Shown here in pieces: positions 21,480 through 33,853 of a stretch of DNA of 64,000 bases. The position numbers were made by a program, and so were the translations under genes. Positions within the stretch are counted from its first letter, which is position 1; each line of letters starts with the position of its first letter. The notes beneath the pieces were generated by a model, which worked only from the letters and a program-made list of their open reading frames with translations, was not told the origin of the DNA and made no database searches. Origin of the DNA: Gerris lacustris (lineage: Eukaryota; Arthropoda; Insecta; Hemiptera; Gerridae); assembly GCA_951217055.1 (NCBI GenBank), contig OX578280.1, positions 37,647,628-37,711,627 on the forward strand, read 5' to 3'.

Positions 21480-21590
21480 ATGACATCTATTGTCGAATAT
21501 TTCCATTTTTGTGAAGCCAATTGTTATATGTTTTACTTCTTAGAAATATCTAAACTGAATGCGGCAAGTACTGTTACTGGAATGGCTTGA
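21480..21590 (+). other. 36-codon ATG frame in the B body
   Basis: It is the longest ATG-started frame I found in either body, from atgacatct to ggcttga; an ATG-TAA pair lies 15 bp upstream. It reads through in most copies but D1 and D8 stop it after 24 codons, and copy differences change residues 15, 17 and 34-36 without a visible bias to silent sites. It ends just before the 69-codon frame. A translated micropeptide cannot be excluded; I see no known domain. Confidence 0.3.
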
Positions 21591-21601
21591 ACAGCTTTTA
21601 A

Positions 21602-21811
21602 GTGGCATTTATTTACACATTTAATGGCTGTGTTGTCAGATTGATCACGGTTTATAGTGTTAAAAAGAGAATAATTAAAAGTATCTATGGTTTATTACGC
21701 TCGAAGTTTCTACGGTGTCCGGAGTCTATTGTAAGATTTATTTCTCGAATTGTCAATTTTTTATTTGTAATAATGCTTTGTCTATTTAGTTTGTGTTGGT
21801 TCGTATACTAA
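21602..21811 (+). other. 69-codon open frame in the B body, probably not a gene
   Basis: It opens at GTG directly after a stop (taa-gtg) and has no ATG until about codon 56. The C-terminal third is hydrophobic with three cysteines; the middle is basic. D1 and D8 carry TAG. As in A, the T-rich strand makes a long hydrophobic frame likely by chance. No family recognised. Confidence 0.3.
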
Positions 21812-22027
21812 TTATCTCTTAAGGTCTAGGTGATTTGAAACTTTGGGTCCTTTTTATATAACTTTGCTACTCTTAGTGTATGCAGCCTGGATTATCTTAG
21901 AAGTTTGTTAGTTGTTTAGAGAATAATGGAATTGTTAAAACAAGCTTTATTGTACAAGAGGGTTTGATTGCCAAATTTTGCAATATGTTGGAAAATACTT
22001 ACATTAATAATTATAAATCTCAATTTA

Positions 22028-22033
22028 AATAAA
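22028..22033 (+). promoter_or_regulatory. AATAAA at the end of the B half
   Basis: Hexamer in 'tttaaataaagga', 15 bp before the next A core. Present in every B copy checked. Confidence 0.4.
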
Positions 22034-22047
22034 GGAGAAGTTAAAAA

Positions 22048-23625
22048 GAAGTCTATTTATTTACTGGAACAGTATTTTAAGTACAAGCCTAGGCTGTATT
22101 CGTCATGTTTTGATCGTCCTATGAGGACTGTGACTGACTAGTAGGTTCGGACCTCTCTGGTCATATATGGTTCCCCGGCACTTATATACCTGATAAGGGT
22201 TACCTTAGACGCATAACCGAGAACATCCGGCTTTTTGCCTGAACCTTTTTTTTTTCTCCGGTTTAAATATTAGTGAAGATACTGTAATAGTTTGAACAAG
22301 CTTATCATAACACTATTTTAAATATTGTCTGTTGAGATGCATGATATTGTGTTACCTCTTACTAGTAAGTGGTGGGTATTCTGGTGAAGGTTACATTAGC
22401 TTTGTTTAGATGCTCATAAAAGTGGCATATTTACGACTTTAGTAGATGGAAAAGTACTAGAATGTATTTAATTAGCATTTGTTGCCAACACGGAGGTTAT
22501 ATTCCTACCGTCCTCTTTATTACAACAATTATCTTGTCATTTGTATTATATGGATTGTCTTGTTTGTGTGTGCTGGCTTTACACTGAAGACCTTTTACTC
22601 TTTTACGTGGGCAACTTTGACATTTTTATTTTGTAGTTATGTGTACGCTCTAACCATCTACAGTTTGGGTTGTTGTTAAAATTTATTTCCTCATAGGAAA
22701 TTTATTCGTTTGAAATGTCCTGAGTATGGATGCAATCATTTGCAATAGGTGTCAAATATATTACATCCTTAATGAATAAGTTACTAATTGAATAAAAGAG
22801 AGACAAAAAGAAGTCTATTTATTTATTGGAACAGTATTTTGAGTACAAGCCTGAGCCGTATTCGTCATGTTTTATTTCGTCCTAAGAGGACTGTGACTGA
22901 CCAGTAGGTTTGAACCTCTCTGGTAATAAATGGTTTTCCCGGCTATTATATACCTAATGAGGGATACCTTAGACGCATAACCGAGAACATTGGGCTTTTT
23001 GCCTTAACCTTTATATAATTTCGGTTTGAAGCACTGCAAAGAATATGTAATTTATTATGACATCTATTGTCGAATATTTCCATTTTTGTGAAGCCAATTC
23101 TTATATGTTTTACTTCTTAGAAATATCTAAACTGAATGCGGCAAGTACTGTTACTAGAATGCCTTGAACAGCTTTTAAGTGGCATTTATTTACACATTTA
23201 ATGGCTGTGTTGTCAGATTGATCACGGTTTATATTGTTAAAAAGAGAATAATTAAAAGTATCTATGGTTTATTACGCTCGAAGTTTCTACGGTGTCCGGA
23301 GTCTATCGTAAGATTTATTTCTCGAATTGTCAATTTTTTATTTGTAATAATGCTTTGTCTATTTAGTTTGTGTTGGTTCGCATACTAATAATCTCTTAAT
23401 GTCTATGTGATTTTTAAACTTTGGGTCCTTTTTATATATTTTTGCTACTCTTAGTGTATGCAGCCTGGATTATCGTAGAAGTTTGTTAGTTGTTTAGAGA
23501 ATAATGGAATTGTTAAAACAAGCTTTATTGTACAAGAGGGTTTGATTGCCAAATTTTGCAATATGTTGGAAAATACTTACATTAATAATTATAAATCTCA
23601 ATTTAAATAAAGGAGAAGTTAAAAA
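22048..23625 (+). repeat. Dimer D13 (P / I; B from 22810)
   Basis: A has 'tagtagatgg', 'cctaggctg' and 'attttaag' for 'attttgag'. B is typical I type with 'ggtttgaacc'. Second dimer of the higher-order block (equals D25 and D31). Confidence 0.97.
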
Positions 23626-25203
23626 GAAGTCTATTTATTTACTGGAACAGTATTTTGAGTACAAGCCTGGGCTGTATTCGTCATGTTTTGATCGTCCTAC
23701 GAGGACTGTGACTGACTAGTAGGTTCGGACCTCTCTGGTCATATATGGTTCCCCGGCACTTATATACCTGATAAGGGTTACCTTAGACGCATAACCGAGA
23801 ACATCCGGCTTTTTGCCTGAACCTTTTTTTTTTCTCCGGTTTAAATATTAGTGAAGATACTGTAATAGTTTGAACAAGCTTATCATAACACTATTTTAAA
23901 TATTGTCTGTTGAGATGCATGATATTGTGTTACCTCTTACTAGTAAGTGGTGGGTATTCTGGTGAAGGTTACATTAGCTTTGTTTAGATGCTCATAAAAG
24001 TGGCATATTTACGACTTTAGTAGATGGAAAAGTACTAGAATGTATTTAATTAGCATTTGTTGCCAACACGGAGGTTATATTCCTACCGTCCTCTTTATTA
24101 CAACAATTATCTTGTCATTTGTATTATATGGATTGTCTTGTTTGTGTGTGCTGGCTTTACACTGAAGACCTTTTACTCTTTTACGTGGGCAACTTTGACA
24201 TTTTTATTTTGTAGTTATGTGTACGCTCTAACCATCTACAGTTTGGGTTGTTGTTAAAATTTATTTCCTCATAGGAAATTTATTCGTTTGAAATGTCCTG
24301 AGTATGGATGCAATCATTTGCAATAGGTGTCAAATATATTACATCCTTAATGAATAAGTTACTAATTGAATAAAAGAGAGACAAAAAGAAGTCTATTTAT
24401 TTATTGGAACAGTATTTTGAGTACAAGCCTGAGCCGTATTCGTCATGTTTTATTTCGTCCTAAGAGGACTGTGACTGACCAGTAGGTTTGAACCTCTCTG
24501 GTAATAAATGGTTTTCCCGGCTATTATATACCTAATGAGGGATACCTTAGACGCATAACCGAGAACATTGGGCTTTTTGCCTTAACCTTTCTATAATTTC
24601 GGTTTGAAGCACTGCAAAGAATATGTAATTTATTATGACATCTATTGTCGAATATTTCCATTTTTGTGAAGCCAATTGTTATACGTTTTACTTCTTAGAA
24701 ATATCTAAACTGAATGCGGCAAGTACTGTTACTGGAATGGCTTGAACAGCTTTTAAGTGGCATTTATTTACACATTTAATGGCTGTGTTGTCAGATTGAT
24801 CACGGTTTATATTGTTAAAAAGAGAATAATTAAAAGTATCTATGGTTTATTACGCTCGAAGTTTCTACGGTGTCCGGAGTCTATCGTAAGATTTATTTCT
24901 CGAATTGTCAATTTTTTATTTGTAATAATGCTTTGTCTATTTAGTTTGTGTTGGTTCGCATACTAATAATCTCTTAATGTCTATGTGATTTTTAAACTTT
25001 GGGTCCTTTTTATATATTTTTGCTACTCTTAGTGTATGCAGCCTGGATTATCGTAGAAGTTTGTTAGTTGTTTAGAGAATAATGGAATTGTTAAAACAAG
25101 CTTTATTGTACAAGAGGGTTTGATTGCCAAATTTTGCAATATGTTGGAAAATACTTACATTAATAATTATAAATCTCAATTTAAATAAAGGAGAAGTTAA
25201 AAA
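23626..25203 (+). repeat. Dimer D14 (P / mosaic I; B from 24388)
   Basis: B is I type at both ends but carries H-like bases ('ctataat', 'gttatacg', 'ctggaatggc') from about 24591 to 24739, the mark of a conversion tract. D26 and D32 have the same tract. Confidence 0.97.
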
Positions 25204-26781
25204 GAAGTCTATTTATTTACTGGAACAGTATTTTGAGTACAAGCCTGGGCTGTATTCGTCATGTTTTGATCGTCCTACGAGGACTGTGACTGACTAGTAG
25301 GTTCGGACCTCTCTGGTCATATATGGTTCCCCGGCACTTATATACCTGATAAGGGTTACCTTAGACGCATAACCGAGAACATCCGGCTTTTTGCCTGAAC
25401 CTTTTTTTTTTCTCCGGTTTAAATATTAGTGAAGATACTGTAATAGTTTGAACAAGCTTATCATAACACTATTTTAAATATTGTCTGTTGAGATGCATGA
25501 TATTGTGTTACCTCTTACTAGTAAGTGGTGGGTATTCTGGTGAAGGTTACATTAGCTTTGTTTAGATGCTCATAAAAGTGGCATATTTACGACTTTAGTA
25601 GCTGGAAAAGTACTAGAATGTATTTAATTAGCATTTGTTGCAAAAACGGAGGTTATATTCCTACCGTCCTCTTTATTACAACAATTATCTTGTCATTTGT
25701 ATTATATGGATTGTCTTGTTTGTGTGTGCTGGCTTTACACTGAAGACGTTTTACTCTTTTACGTGGGCAACTTTGACATTTTTATTTTGTAATTATGTGT
25801 ACGCTCTAACCATCTACAGTTTGGGTTGTTGTTAAAATTTATTTCCTCATAGGAAATTTATTCGTTTGAAATGTCCTGAGTATGGATGCAATCATTTGCA
25901 ATAGGTGTCAAATATATTACATCCTTAATGAATAAGTTACTAATTGAATAAAAGAGAGACAAAAAGAAGTCTATTTATTTATTGGAACAGTATTTTGAGT
26001 ACAAGCCTGAGCCGTATTCGTCATGTTTTATTTCGTCCTAAGAGGACTGTGACTGACCAGTAGGTTTGAACCTCTCTGGTAATAAATGGTTTTCCCGGCT
26101 ATTATATACCTAATGAGGGATACCTTAGACGCATAACCGAGAACATTGGGCTTTTTGCCTTAACCTTTATATAATTTCGGTTTGAAGCACTGCAAAGAAT
26201 ATGTAATTTATTATGACATCTATTGTCGAATATTTCCATTTTTGTGAAGCCAATTCTTATATGTTTTACTTCTTAGAAATATCTAAACTGAATGCGGCAA
26301 GTACTGTTACTAGAATGCCTTGAACAGCTTTTAAGTGGCATTTATTTACACATTTAATGGCTGTGTTGTCAGATTGATCACGGTTTATATTGTTAAAAAG
26401 AGAATAATTAAAAGTATCTATGGTTTATTACGCTCGAAGTTTCTACGGTGTCCGGAGTCTATCGTAAGATTTATTTCTCGAATTGTCAATTTTTTATTTG
26501 TAATAATGCTTTGTCTATTTAGTTTGTGTTGGTTCGCATACTAATAATCTCTTAATGTCTATGTGATTTTTAAACTTTGGGTCCTTTTTATATATTTTTG
26601 CTACTCTTAGTGTATGCAGCCTGGATTATCGTAGAAGTTTGTTAGTTGTTTAGAGAATAATGGAATTGTTAAAACAAGCTTTATTGTACAAGAGGGTTTG
26701 ATTGCCAAATTTTGCAATATGTTGGAAAATACTTACATTAATAATTATAAATCTCAATTTAAATAAAGGAGAAGTTAAAAA
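25204..26781 (+). repeat. Dimer D15 (Q / I; B from 25966)
   Basis: A has CAAAAACGG, 'gaagacgtttt' and 'tgtaattatg' (AAT for AGT). B is I type. Equals D27 and D33. Confidence 0.97.
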
Positions 26782-28359
26782 GAAGTCTATTTATTTACTG
26801 GAACAGTATTTTGAGTACAAGCCTGGGCTGTATTCGTCATGTTTTGATCGTCCTACGAGGACTGTGACTGACTAGTAGGTTCGGACCTCTCTGGTCATAT
26901 ATGGTTCCCCGGCACTTATATACCTGATAAGGGTTACCTTAGACGCATAACCGAGAACATCCGGCTTTTTGCCTGAACCTTTTTTTTTTCTCCGGTTTAA
27001 ATATTAGTGAAGATACTGTAATAGTTTGAACAAGCTTATCATAACACTATTTTAAATATTGTCTGTTGAGATGCATGATATTGTGTTACCTCTTACTAGT
27101 AAGTGGTGGGTATTCTGGTGAAGGTTACATTAGCTTTGTTTAGATGCTCATAAAAGTGGCATATTTACGACTTTAGTAGCTGGAAAAGTACTAGAATGTA
27201 TTTAATTAGCATTTGTTGCAAAAACGGAGGTTATATTCCTACCGTCCTCTTTATTACAACAATTATCTTGTCATTTGTATTATATGGATTGTCTTGTTTG
27301 TGTGTGCTGGCTTTACACTGAAGACCTTTTACTCTTTTACGTGGGCAACTTTGACATTTTTATTTTGTAGTTATGTGTACGCTCTAACCATCTACAGTTT
27401 GGGTTGTTGTTAAAATTTATTTCCTCATAGGAAATTTATTCGTTTGAAATGTCCTGAGTATGGATGCAATCATTTGCAATAGGTGTCAAATATATTACAT
27501 CCTTAATGAATAAGTTACTAATTGAATAAAAGAGAGACAAAAAGAAGTCTATTTATTTATTGGAACAGTATTTTGAGTACAAGCCTGAGCCGTATTCGTC
27601 ATGTTTTATTTCGTCCTAAGAGGACTGTGACTGACCAGTAGGTTTGAACCTCTCTGGTAATAAATGGTTTTCCCGGCTATTATATACCTAATGAGGGATA
27701 CCTTAGACGCATAACCGAGAACATTGGGCTTTTTGCCTTAACCTTTATATAATTTCGGTTTGAAGCACTGCAAAGAATATGTAATTTATTATGACATCTA
27801 TTGTCGAATATTTCCATTTTTGTGAAGCCAATTCTTATATGTTTTACTTCTTAGAAATATCTAAACTGAATGCGGCAAGTACTGTTACTAGAATGCCTTG
27901 AACAGCTTTTAAGTGGCATTTATTTACACATTTAATGGCTGTGTTGTCAGATTGATCACGGTTTATATTGTTAAAAAGAGAATAATTAAAAGTATCTATG
28001 GTTTATTACGCTCGAAGTTTCTACGGTGTCCGGAGTCTATCGTAAGATTTATTTCTCGAATTGTCAATTTTTTATTTGTAATAATGCTTTGTCTATTTAG
28101 TTTGTGTTGGTTCGCATACTAATAATCTCTTAATGTCTATGTGATTTTTAAACTTTGGGTCCTTTTTATATATTTTTGCTACTCTTAGTGTATGCAGCCT
28201 GGATTATCGTAGAAGTTTGTTAGTTGTTTAGAGAATAATGGAATTGTTAAAACAAGCTTTATTGTACAAGAGGGTTTGATTGCCAAATTTTGCAATATGT
28301 TGGAAAATACTTACATTAATAATTATAAATCTCAATTTAAATAAAGGAGAAGTTAAAAA
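26782..28359 (+). repeat. Dimer D16 (Q / I; B from 27544)
   Basis: A has CAAAAACGG with 'gaagacctttt'. B is I type with 'ggtttgaacc'. Together with D17 it makes a two-dimer motif seen again as D18-D19, D21-D22 and D34-D35. Confidence 0.97.
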
Positions 28360-29936
28360 GAAGTCTATTTATTTACTGGAACAGTATTTTGAGTACAAGC
28401 CTGGGCTGTATTCGTCATGTTTTGATCGTCCTACGAGGACTGTGACTGACTAGTAGGTTCGGACCTCTCTGGTCATATATGGTTCCCCGGCACTTATATA
28501 CCTGATAAGGGTTACCTTAGACGCATAACCGAGAACATCCGGCTTTTTGCCTGAACCTTTTTTTTTTCTCCGGTTTAAATATTAGTGAAGATACTGTAAT
28601 AGTTTGAACAAGCTTATCATAACACTATTTTAAATATTGTCTGTTGAGATGCATGATATTGTGTTACCTCTTACTAGTAAGTGGTGGGTATTCTGGTGAA
28701 GGTTACATTAGCTTTGTTTAGATGCTCATAAAAGTGGCATATTTACGACTTTAGTAGCTGGAAAAGTACTAGAATGTATTTAATTAGCATTTGTCGCCAA
28801 CACGGAGGTTATATTCCTACCGTCCTCTTTATTACAACAATTATCTTGTCATTTGTATTATATGGATTGTCTTGTTTGTGTGTGCTGGCTTTACACTGAA
28901 GACGTTTTACTCTTTTACGTGGGCAACTTTGACATTTTTATTTTGTAGTTATGTGTACGCTCTAACCATCTACAGTTTGGGTTGTTGTTAAAATTTATTT
29001 CCTCATAGGAAATTTATTCGTTTGAAATGTCCTGAGTATGGATGCAATCATTTGCAATAGGTGTCAAATATATTACATCCTTAATGAATAAGTTACTAAT
29101 TGAATAAAAGAGAGACAAAAAGAAGTCTATTTATTTATTGGAACAGTATTTTGAGTACAAGCCTGAGCCGTATTCGTCATGTTTTATTTCGTCCTAAGAG
29201 GACTGTGACTGACCAGTAGGTTCGGTCCTCTCTGGTAATAAATGGTTTCCCCGGCTATTATATACCTATTGAGGGATACCTTAGACGCATAACCGAGAAC
29301 ATTGGGCTTTTTGCCTTAACCTTTCTATAATTTCGGTTTGAAGCACTGCAAAGAATATGTAATTTATTATGACATCTATTGTCGAATATTTCCATTTTTG
29401 TGAAGCCAATTGTTATACGTTTTACTTCTTAGAAATATCTAAACTGAATGCGGCAAGTACTGTTACTGGAATGGCTTGAACAGCTTTTAAGTGGCATTTA
29501 TTCACACATTTAATGGCTGTGTTGTCAGATTGATCACGGTTTATAGTGTTAAAAAGAGAATAATTAAAAGTATCTATGGTTTATTACGCTCGAAGTTTCT
29601 ACGGTGTCCGGAGTCTATCGTAAGATTTATTTCTCGAATTGTCAATTTTTTATTTGTAATAATGCTTTGTCTATTTAGTTTGTGTTGGTTCGCATACTAA
29701 TTATCTCTTAAGGTCTAGGTGATTTGAAACTTTGGGTCCTTTTTATATAACTTTGCTACTCTTAGTGTATGCAGCCTGGATTATCTTAGAAGTTTGTTAG
29801 TTGTTTAGAGAATAATGGAATTGTTAAAACAAGCTTTATTGTACAAGAGGGTTTGATTGCCAAATTTTGCAATATGTTGGAAAATACTTACATTAATAAT
29901 TATAAATCTCAATTTAAATAAAGGAGAAGTTAAAAA
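28360..29936 (+). repeat. Dimer D17 (S / H; B from 29122)
   Basis: A has 'tttgtcgcc' (S type) and 'gacgtttt'. B is H type: 'ggttcggtcc', 'ctattgag', 'gttatacg', 'attcacac', 'tatagtg', 'aaggtctagg', 'atcttag'. It closes the six-dimer block. Confidence 0.97.
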
Positions 29937-31514
29937 GAAGTCTATTTATTTACTGGAACAGTATTTTGAGTACAAGCCTGGGCTGTATTCGTCATGTTTT
30001 GATCGTCCTACGAGGACTGTGACTGACTAGTAGGTTCGGACCTCTCTGGTCATATATGGTTCCCCGGCACTTATATACCTGATAAGGGTTACCTTAGACG
30101 CATAACCGAGAACATCCGGCTTTTTGCCTGAACCTTTTTTTTTTCTCCGGTTTAAATATTAGTGAAGATACTGTAATAGTTTGAACAAGCTTATCATAAC
30201 ACTATTTTAAATATTGTCTGTTGAGATGCATGATATTGTGTTACCTCTTACTAGTAAGTGGTGGGTATTCTGGTGAAGGTTACATTAGCTTTGTTTAGAT
30301 GCTCATAAAAGTGGCATATTTACGACTTTAGTAGCTGGAAAAGTACTAGAATGTATTTAATTAGCATTTGTTGCAAAAACGGAGGTTATATTCCTACCGT
30401 CCTCTTTATTACAACAATTATCTTGTCATTTGTATTATATGGATTGTCTTGTTTGTGTGTGCTGGCTTTACACTGAAGACCTTTTACTCTTTTACGTGGG
30501 CAACTTTGACATTTTTATTTTGTAGTTATGTGTACGCTCTAACCATCTACAGTTTGGGTTGTTGTTAAAATTTATTTCCTCATAGGAAATTTATTCGTTT
30601 GAAATGTCCTGAGTATGGATGCAATCATTTGCAATAGGTGTCAAATATATTACATCCTTAATGAATAAGTTACTAATTGAATAAAAGAGAGACAAAAAGA
30701 AGTCTATTTATTTATTGGAACAGTATTTTGAGTACAAGCCTGAGCCGTATTCGTCATGTTTTATTTCGTCCTAAGAGGACTGTGACTGACCAGTAGGTTT
30801 GAACCTCTCTGGTAATAAATGGTTTTCCCGGCTATTATATACCTAATGAGGGATACCTTAGACGCATAACCGAGAACATTGGGCTTTTTGCCTTAACCTT
30901 TATATAATTTCGGTTTGAAGCACTGCAAAGAATATGTAATTTATTATGACATCTATTGTCGAATATTTCCATTTTTGTGAAGCCAATTCTTATATGTTTT
31001 ACTTCTTAGAAATATCTAAACTGAATGCGGCAAGTACTGTTACTAGAATGCCTTGAACAGCTTTTAAGTGGCATTTATTTACACATTTAATGGCTGTGTT
31101 GTCAGATTGATCACGGTTTATATTGTTAAAAAGAGAATAATTAAAAGTATCTATGGTTTATTACGCTCGAAGTTTCTACGGTGTCCGGAGTCTATCGTAA
31201 GATTTATTTCTCGAATTGTCAATTTTTTATTTGTAATAATGCTTTGTCTATTTAGTTTGTGTTGGTTCGCATACTAATAATCTCTTAATGTCTATGTGAT
31301 TTTTAAACTTTGGGTCCTTTTTATATATTTTTGCTACTCTTAGTGTATGCAGCCTGGATTATCGTAGAAGTTTGTTAGTTGTTTAGAGAATAATGGAATT
31401 GTTAAAACAAGCTTTATTGTACAAGAGGGTTTGATTGCCAAATTTTGCAATATGTTGGAAAATACTTACATTAATAATTATAAATCTCAATTTAAATAAA
31501 GGAGAAGTTAAAAA
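29937..31514 (+). repeat. Dimer D18 (Q / I; B from 30699)
   Basis: Repeats D16 without a difference I noticed. Confidence 0.97.
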
Positions 31515-33091
31515 GAAGTCTATTTATTTACTGGAACAGTATTTTGAGTACAAGCCTGGGCTGTATTCGTCATGTTTTGATCGTCCTACGAGGACTGTGA
31601 CTGACTAGTAGGTTCGGACCTCTCTGGTCATATATGGTTCCCCGGCACTTATATACCTGATAAGGGTTACCTTAGACGCATAACCGAGAACATCCGGCTT
31701 TTTGCCTGAACCTTTTTTTTTTCTCCGGTTTAAATATTAGTGAAGATACTGTAATAGTTTGAACAAGCTTATCATAACACTATTTTAAATATTGTCTGTT
31801 GAGATGCATGATATTGTGTTACCTCTTACTAGTAAGTGGTGGGTATTCTGGTGAAGGTTACATTAGCTTTGTTTAGATGCTCATAAAAGTGGCATATTTA
31901 CGACTTTAGTAGCTGGAAAAGTACTAGAATGTATTTAATTAGCATTTGTCGCCAACACGGAGGTTATATTCCTACCGTCCTCTTTATTACAACAATTATC
32001 TTGTCATTTGTATTATATGGATTGTCTTGTTTGTGTGTGCTGGCTTTACACTGAAGACGTTTTACTCTTTTACGTGGGCAACTTTGACATTTTTATTTTG
32101 TAGTTATGTGTACGCTCTAACCATCTACAGTTTGGGTTGTTGTTAAAATTTATTTCCTCATAGGAAATTTATTCGTTTGAAATGTCCTGAGTATGGATGC
32201 AATCATTTGCAATAGGTGTCAAATATATTACATCCTTAATGAATAAGTTACTAATTGAATAAAAGAGAGACAAAAAGAAGTCTATTTATTTATTGGAACA
32301 GTATTTTGAGTACAAGCCTGAGCCGTATTCGTCATGTTTTATTTCGTCCTAAGAGGACTGTGACTGACCAGTAGGTTCGGTCCTCTCTGGTAATAAATGG
32401 TTTCCCCGGCTATTATATACCTATTGAGGGATACCTTAGACGCATAACCGAGAACATTGGGCTTTTTGCCTTAACCTTTCTATAATTTCGGTTTGAAGCA
32501 CTGCAAAGAATATGTAATTTATTATGACATCTATTGTCGAATATTTCCATTTTTGTGAAGCCAATTGTTATACGTTTTACTTCTTAGAAATATCTAAACT
32601 GAATGCGGCAAGTACTGTTACTGGAATGGCTTGAACAGCTTTTAAGTGGCATTTATTCACACATTTAATGGCTGTGTTGTCAGATTGATCACGGTTTATA
32701 GTGTTAAAAAGAGAATAATTAAAAGTATCTATGGTTTATTACGCTCGAAGTTTCTACGGTGTCCGGAGTCTATCGTAAGATTTATTTCTCGAATTGTCAA
32801 TTTTTTATTTGTAATAATGCTTTGTCTATTTAGTTTGTGTTGGTTCGCATACTAATTATCTCTTAAGGTCTAGGTGATTTGAAACTTTGGGTCCTTTTTA
32901 TATAACTTTGCTACTCTTAGTGTATGCAGCCTGGATTATCTTAGAAGTTTGTTAGTTGTTTAGAGAATAATGGAATTGTTAAAACAAGCTTTATTGTACA
33001 AGAGGGTTTGATTGCCAAATTTTGCAATATGTTGGAAAATACTTACATTAATAATTATAAATCTCAATTTAAATAAAGGAGAAGTTAAAAA
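31515..33091 (+). repeat. Dimer D19 (S / H; B from 32277)
   Basis: Repeats D17 at all diagnostic sites. Confidence 0.97.
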
Positions 33092-33853
33092 GAAGTCTAT
33101 TTATTTACTGGAACAGTATTTTGAGTACAAGCCTGGGCTGTATTCGTCATGTTTTGATCGTCCTACGAGGACTGTGACTGACTAGTAGGTTCGGACCTCT
33201 CTGGTCATATATGGTTCCCCGGCACTTATATACCTGATAAGGGTTACCTTAGACGCATAACCGAGAACATCCGGCTTTTTGCCTGAACCTTTTTTTTTTC
33301 TCCGGTTTAAATATTAGTGAAGATACTGTAATAGTTTGAACAAGCTTATCATAACACTATTTTAAATATTGTCTGTTGAGATGCATGATATTGTGTTACC
33401 TCTTACTAGTAAGTGGTGGGTATTCTGGTGAAGGTTACATTAGCTTTGTTTAGATGCTCATAAAAGTGGCATATTTACGACTTTAGTAGCTGGAAAAGTA
33501 CTAGAATGTATTTAATTAGCATTTGTTGCCAACACGGAGGTTATATTCCTACCGTCCTCTTTATTACAACAATTATCTTGTCATTTGTATTATATGGATT
33601 GTCTTGTTTGTGTGTGCTGGCTTTACACTGAAGACCTTTTACTCTTTTACGTGGGCAACTTTGACATTTTTATTTTGTAGTTATGTGTACGCTCTAACCA
33701 TCTACAGTTTGGGTTGTTGTTAAAATTTATTTCCTCATAGGAAATTTATTCGTTTGAAATGTCCTGAGTATGGATGCAATCATTTGCAATAGGTGTCAAA
33801 TATATTACATCCTTAATGAATAAGTTACTAATTGAATAAAAGAGAGACAAAAA
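33092..33853 (+). repeat. D20: lone A half (P type), B lost
   Basis: A complete P-type A half is followed by a B core that turns into an A body, so two A bodies lie only 764 bp apart. The missing length is one B half (about 814 bp). Confidence 0.95.

Larger units (their letters stand above)
20472..22047 (+). repeat. Dimer D12 (A 20472-21232, B 21233-22047), reference copy
   Basis: QN-type A ('aacacttatcttc', gtgtgtgtgc) with F-type B ('ggttcggacc', 'ttccccgg', 'gttatatg', 'ctggaatggc', 'tatagtg', 'tcgtatac', 'aaggtctagg', 'atcttag'). It opens the six-dimer higher-order block that recurs at D24 and D30. The sub-features listed below are taken from this copy. Confidence 0.97.

Noticed and set aside
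20472..22047. Tandem 5S rRNA, U snRNA, spliced-leader or histone cluster
   Set aside because: Compared with remembered signatures of these genes, neither core nor bodies match; no Sm-site-like element follows the donor-like word.
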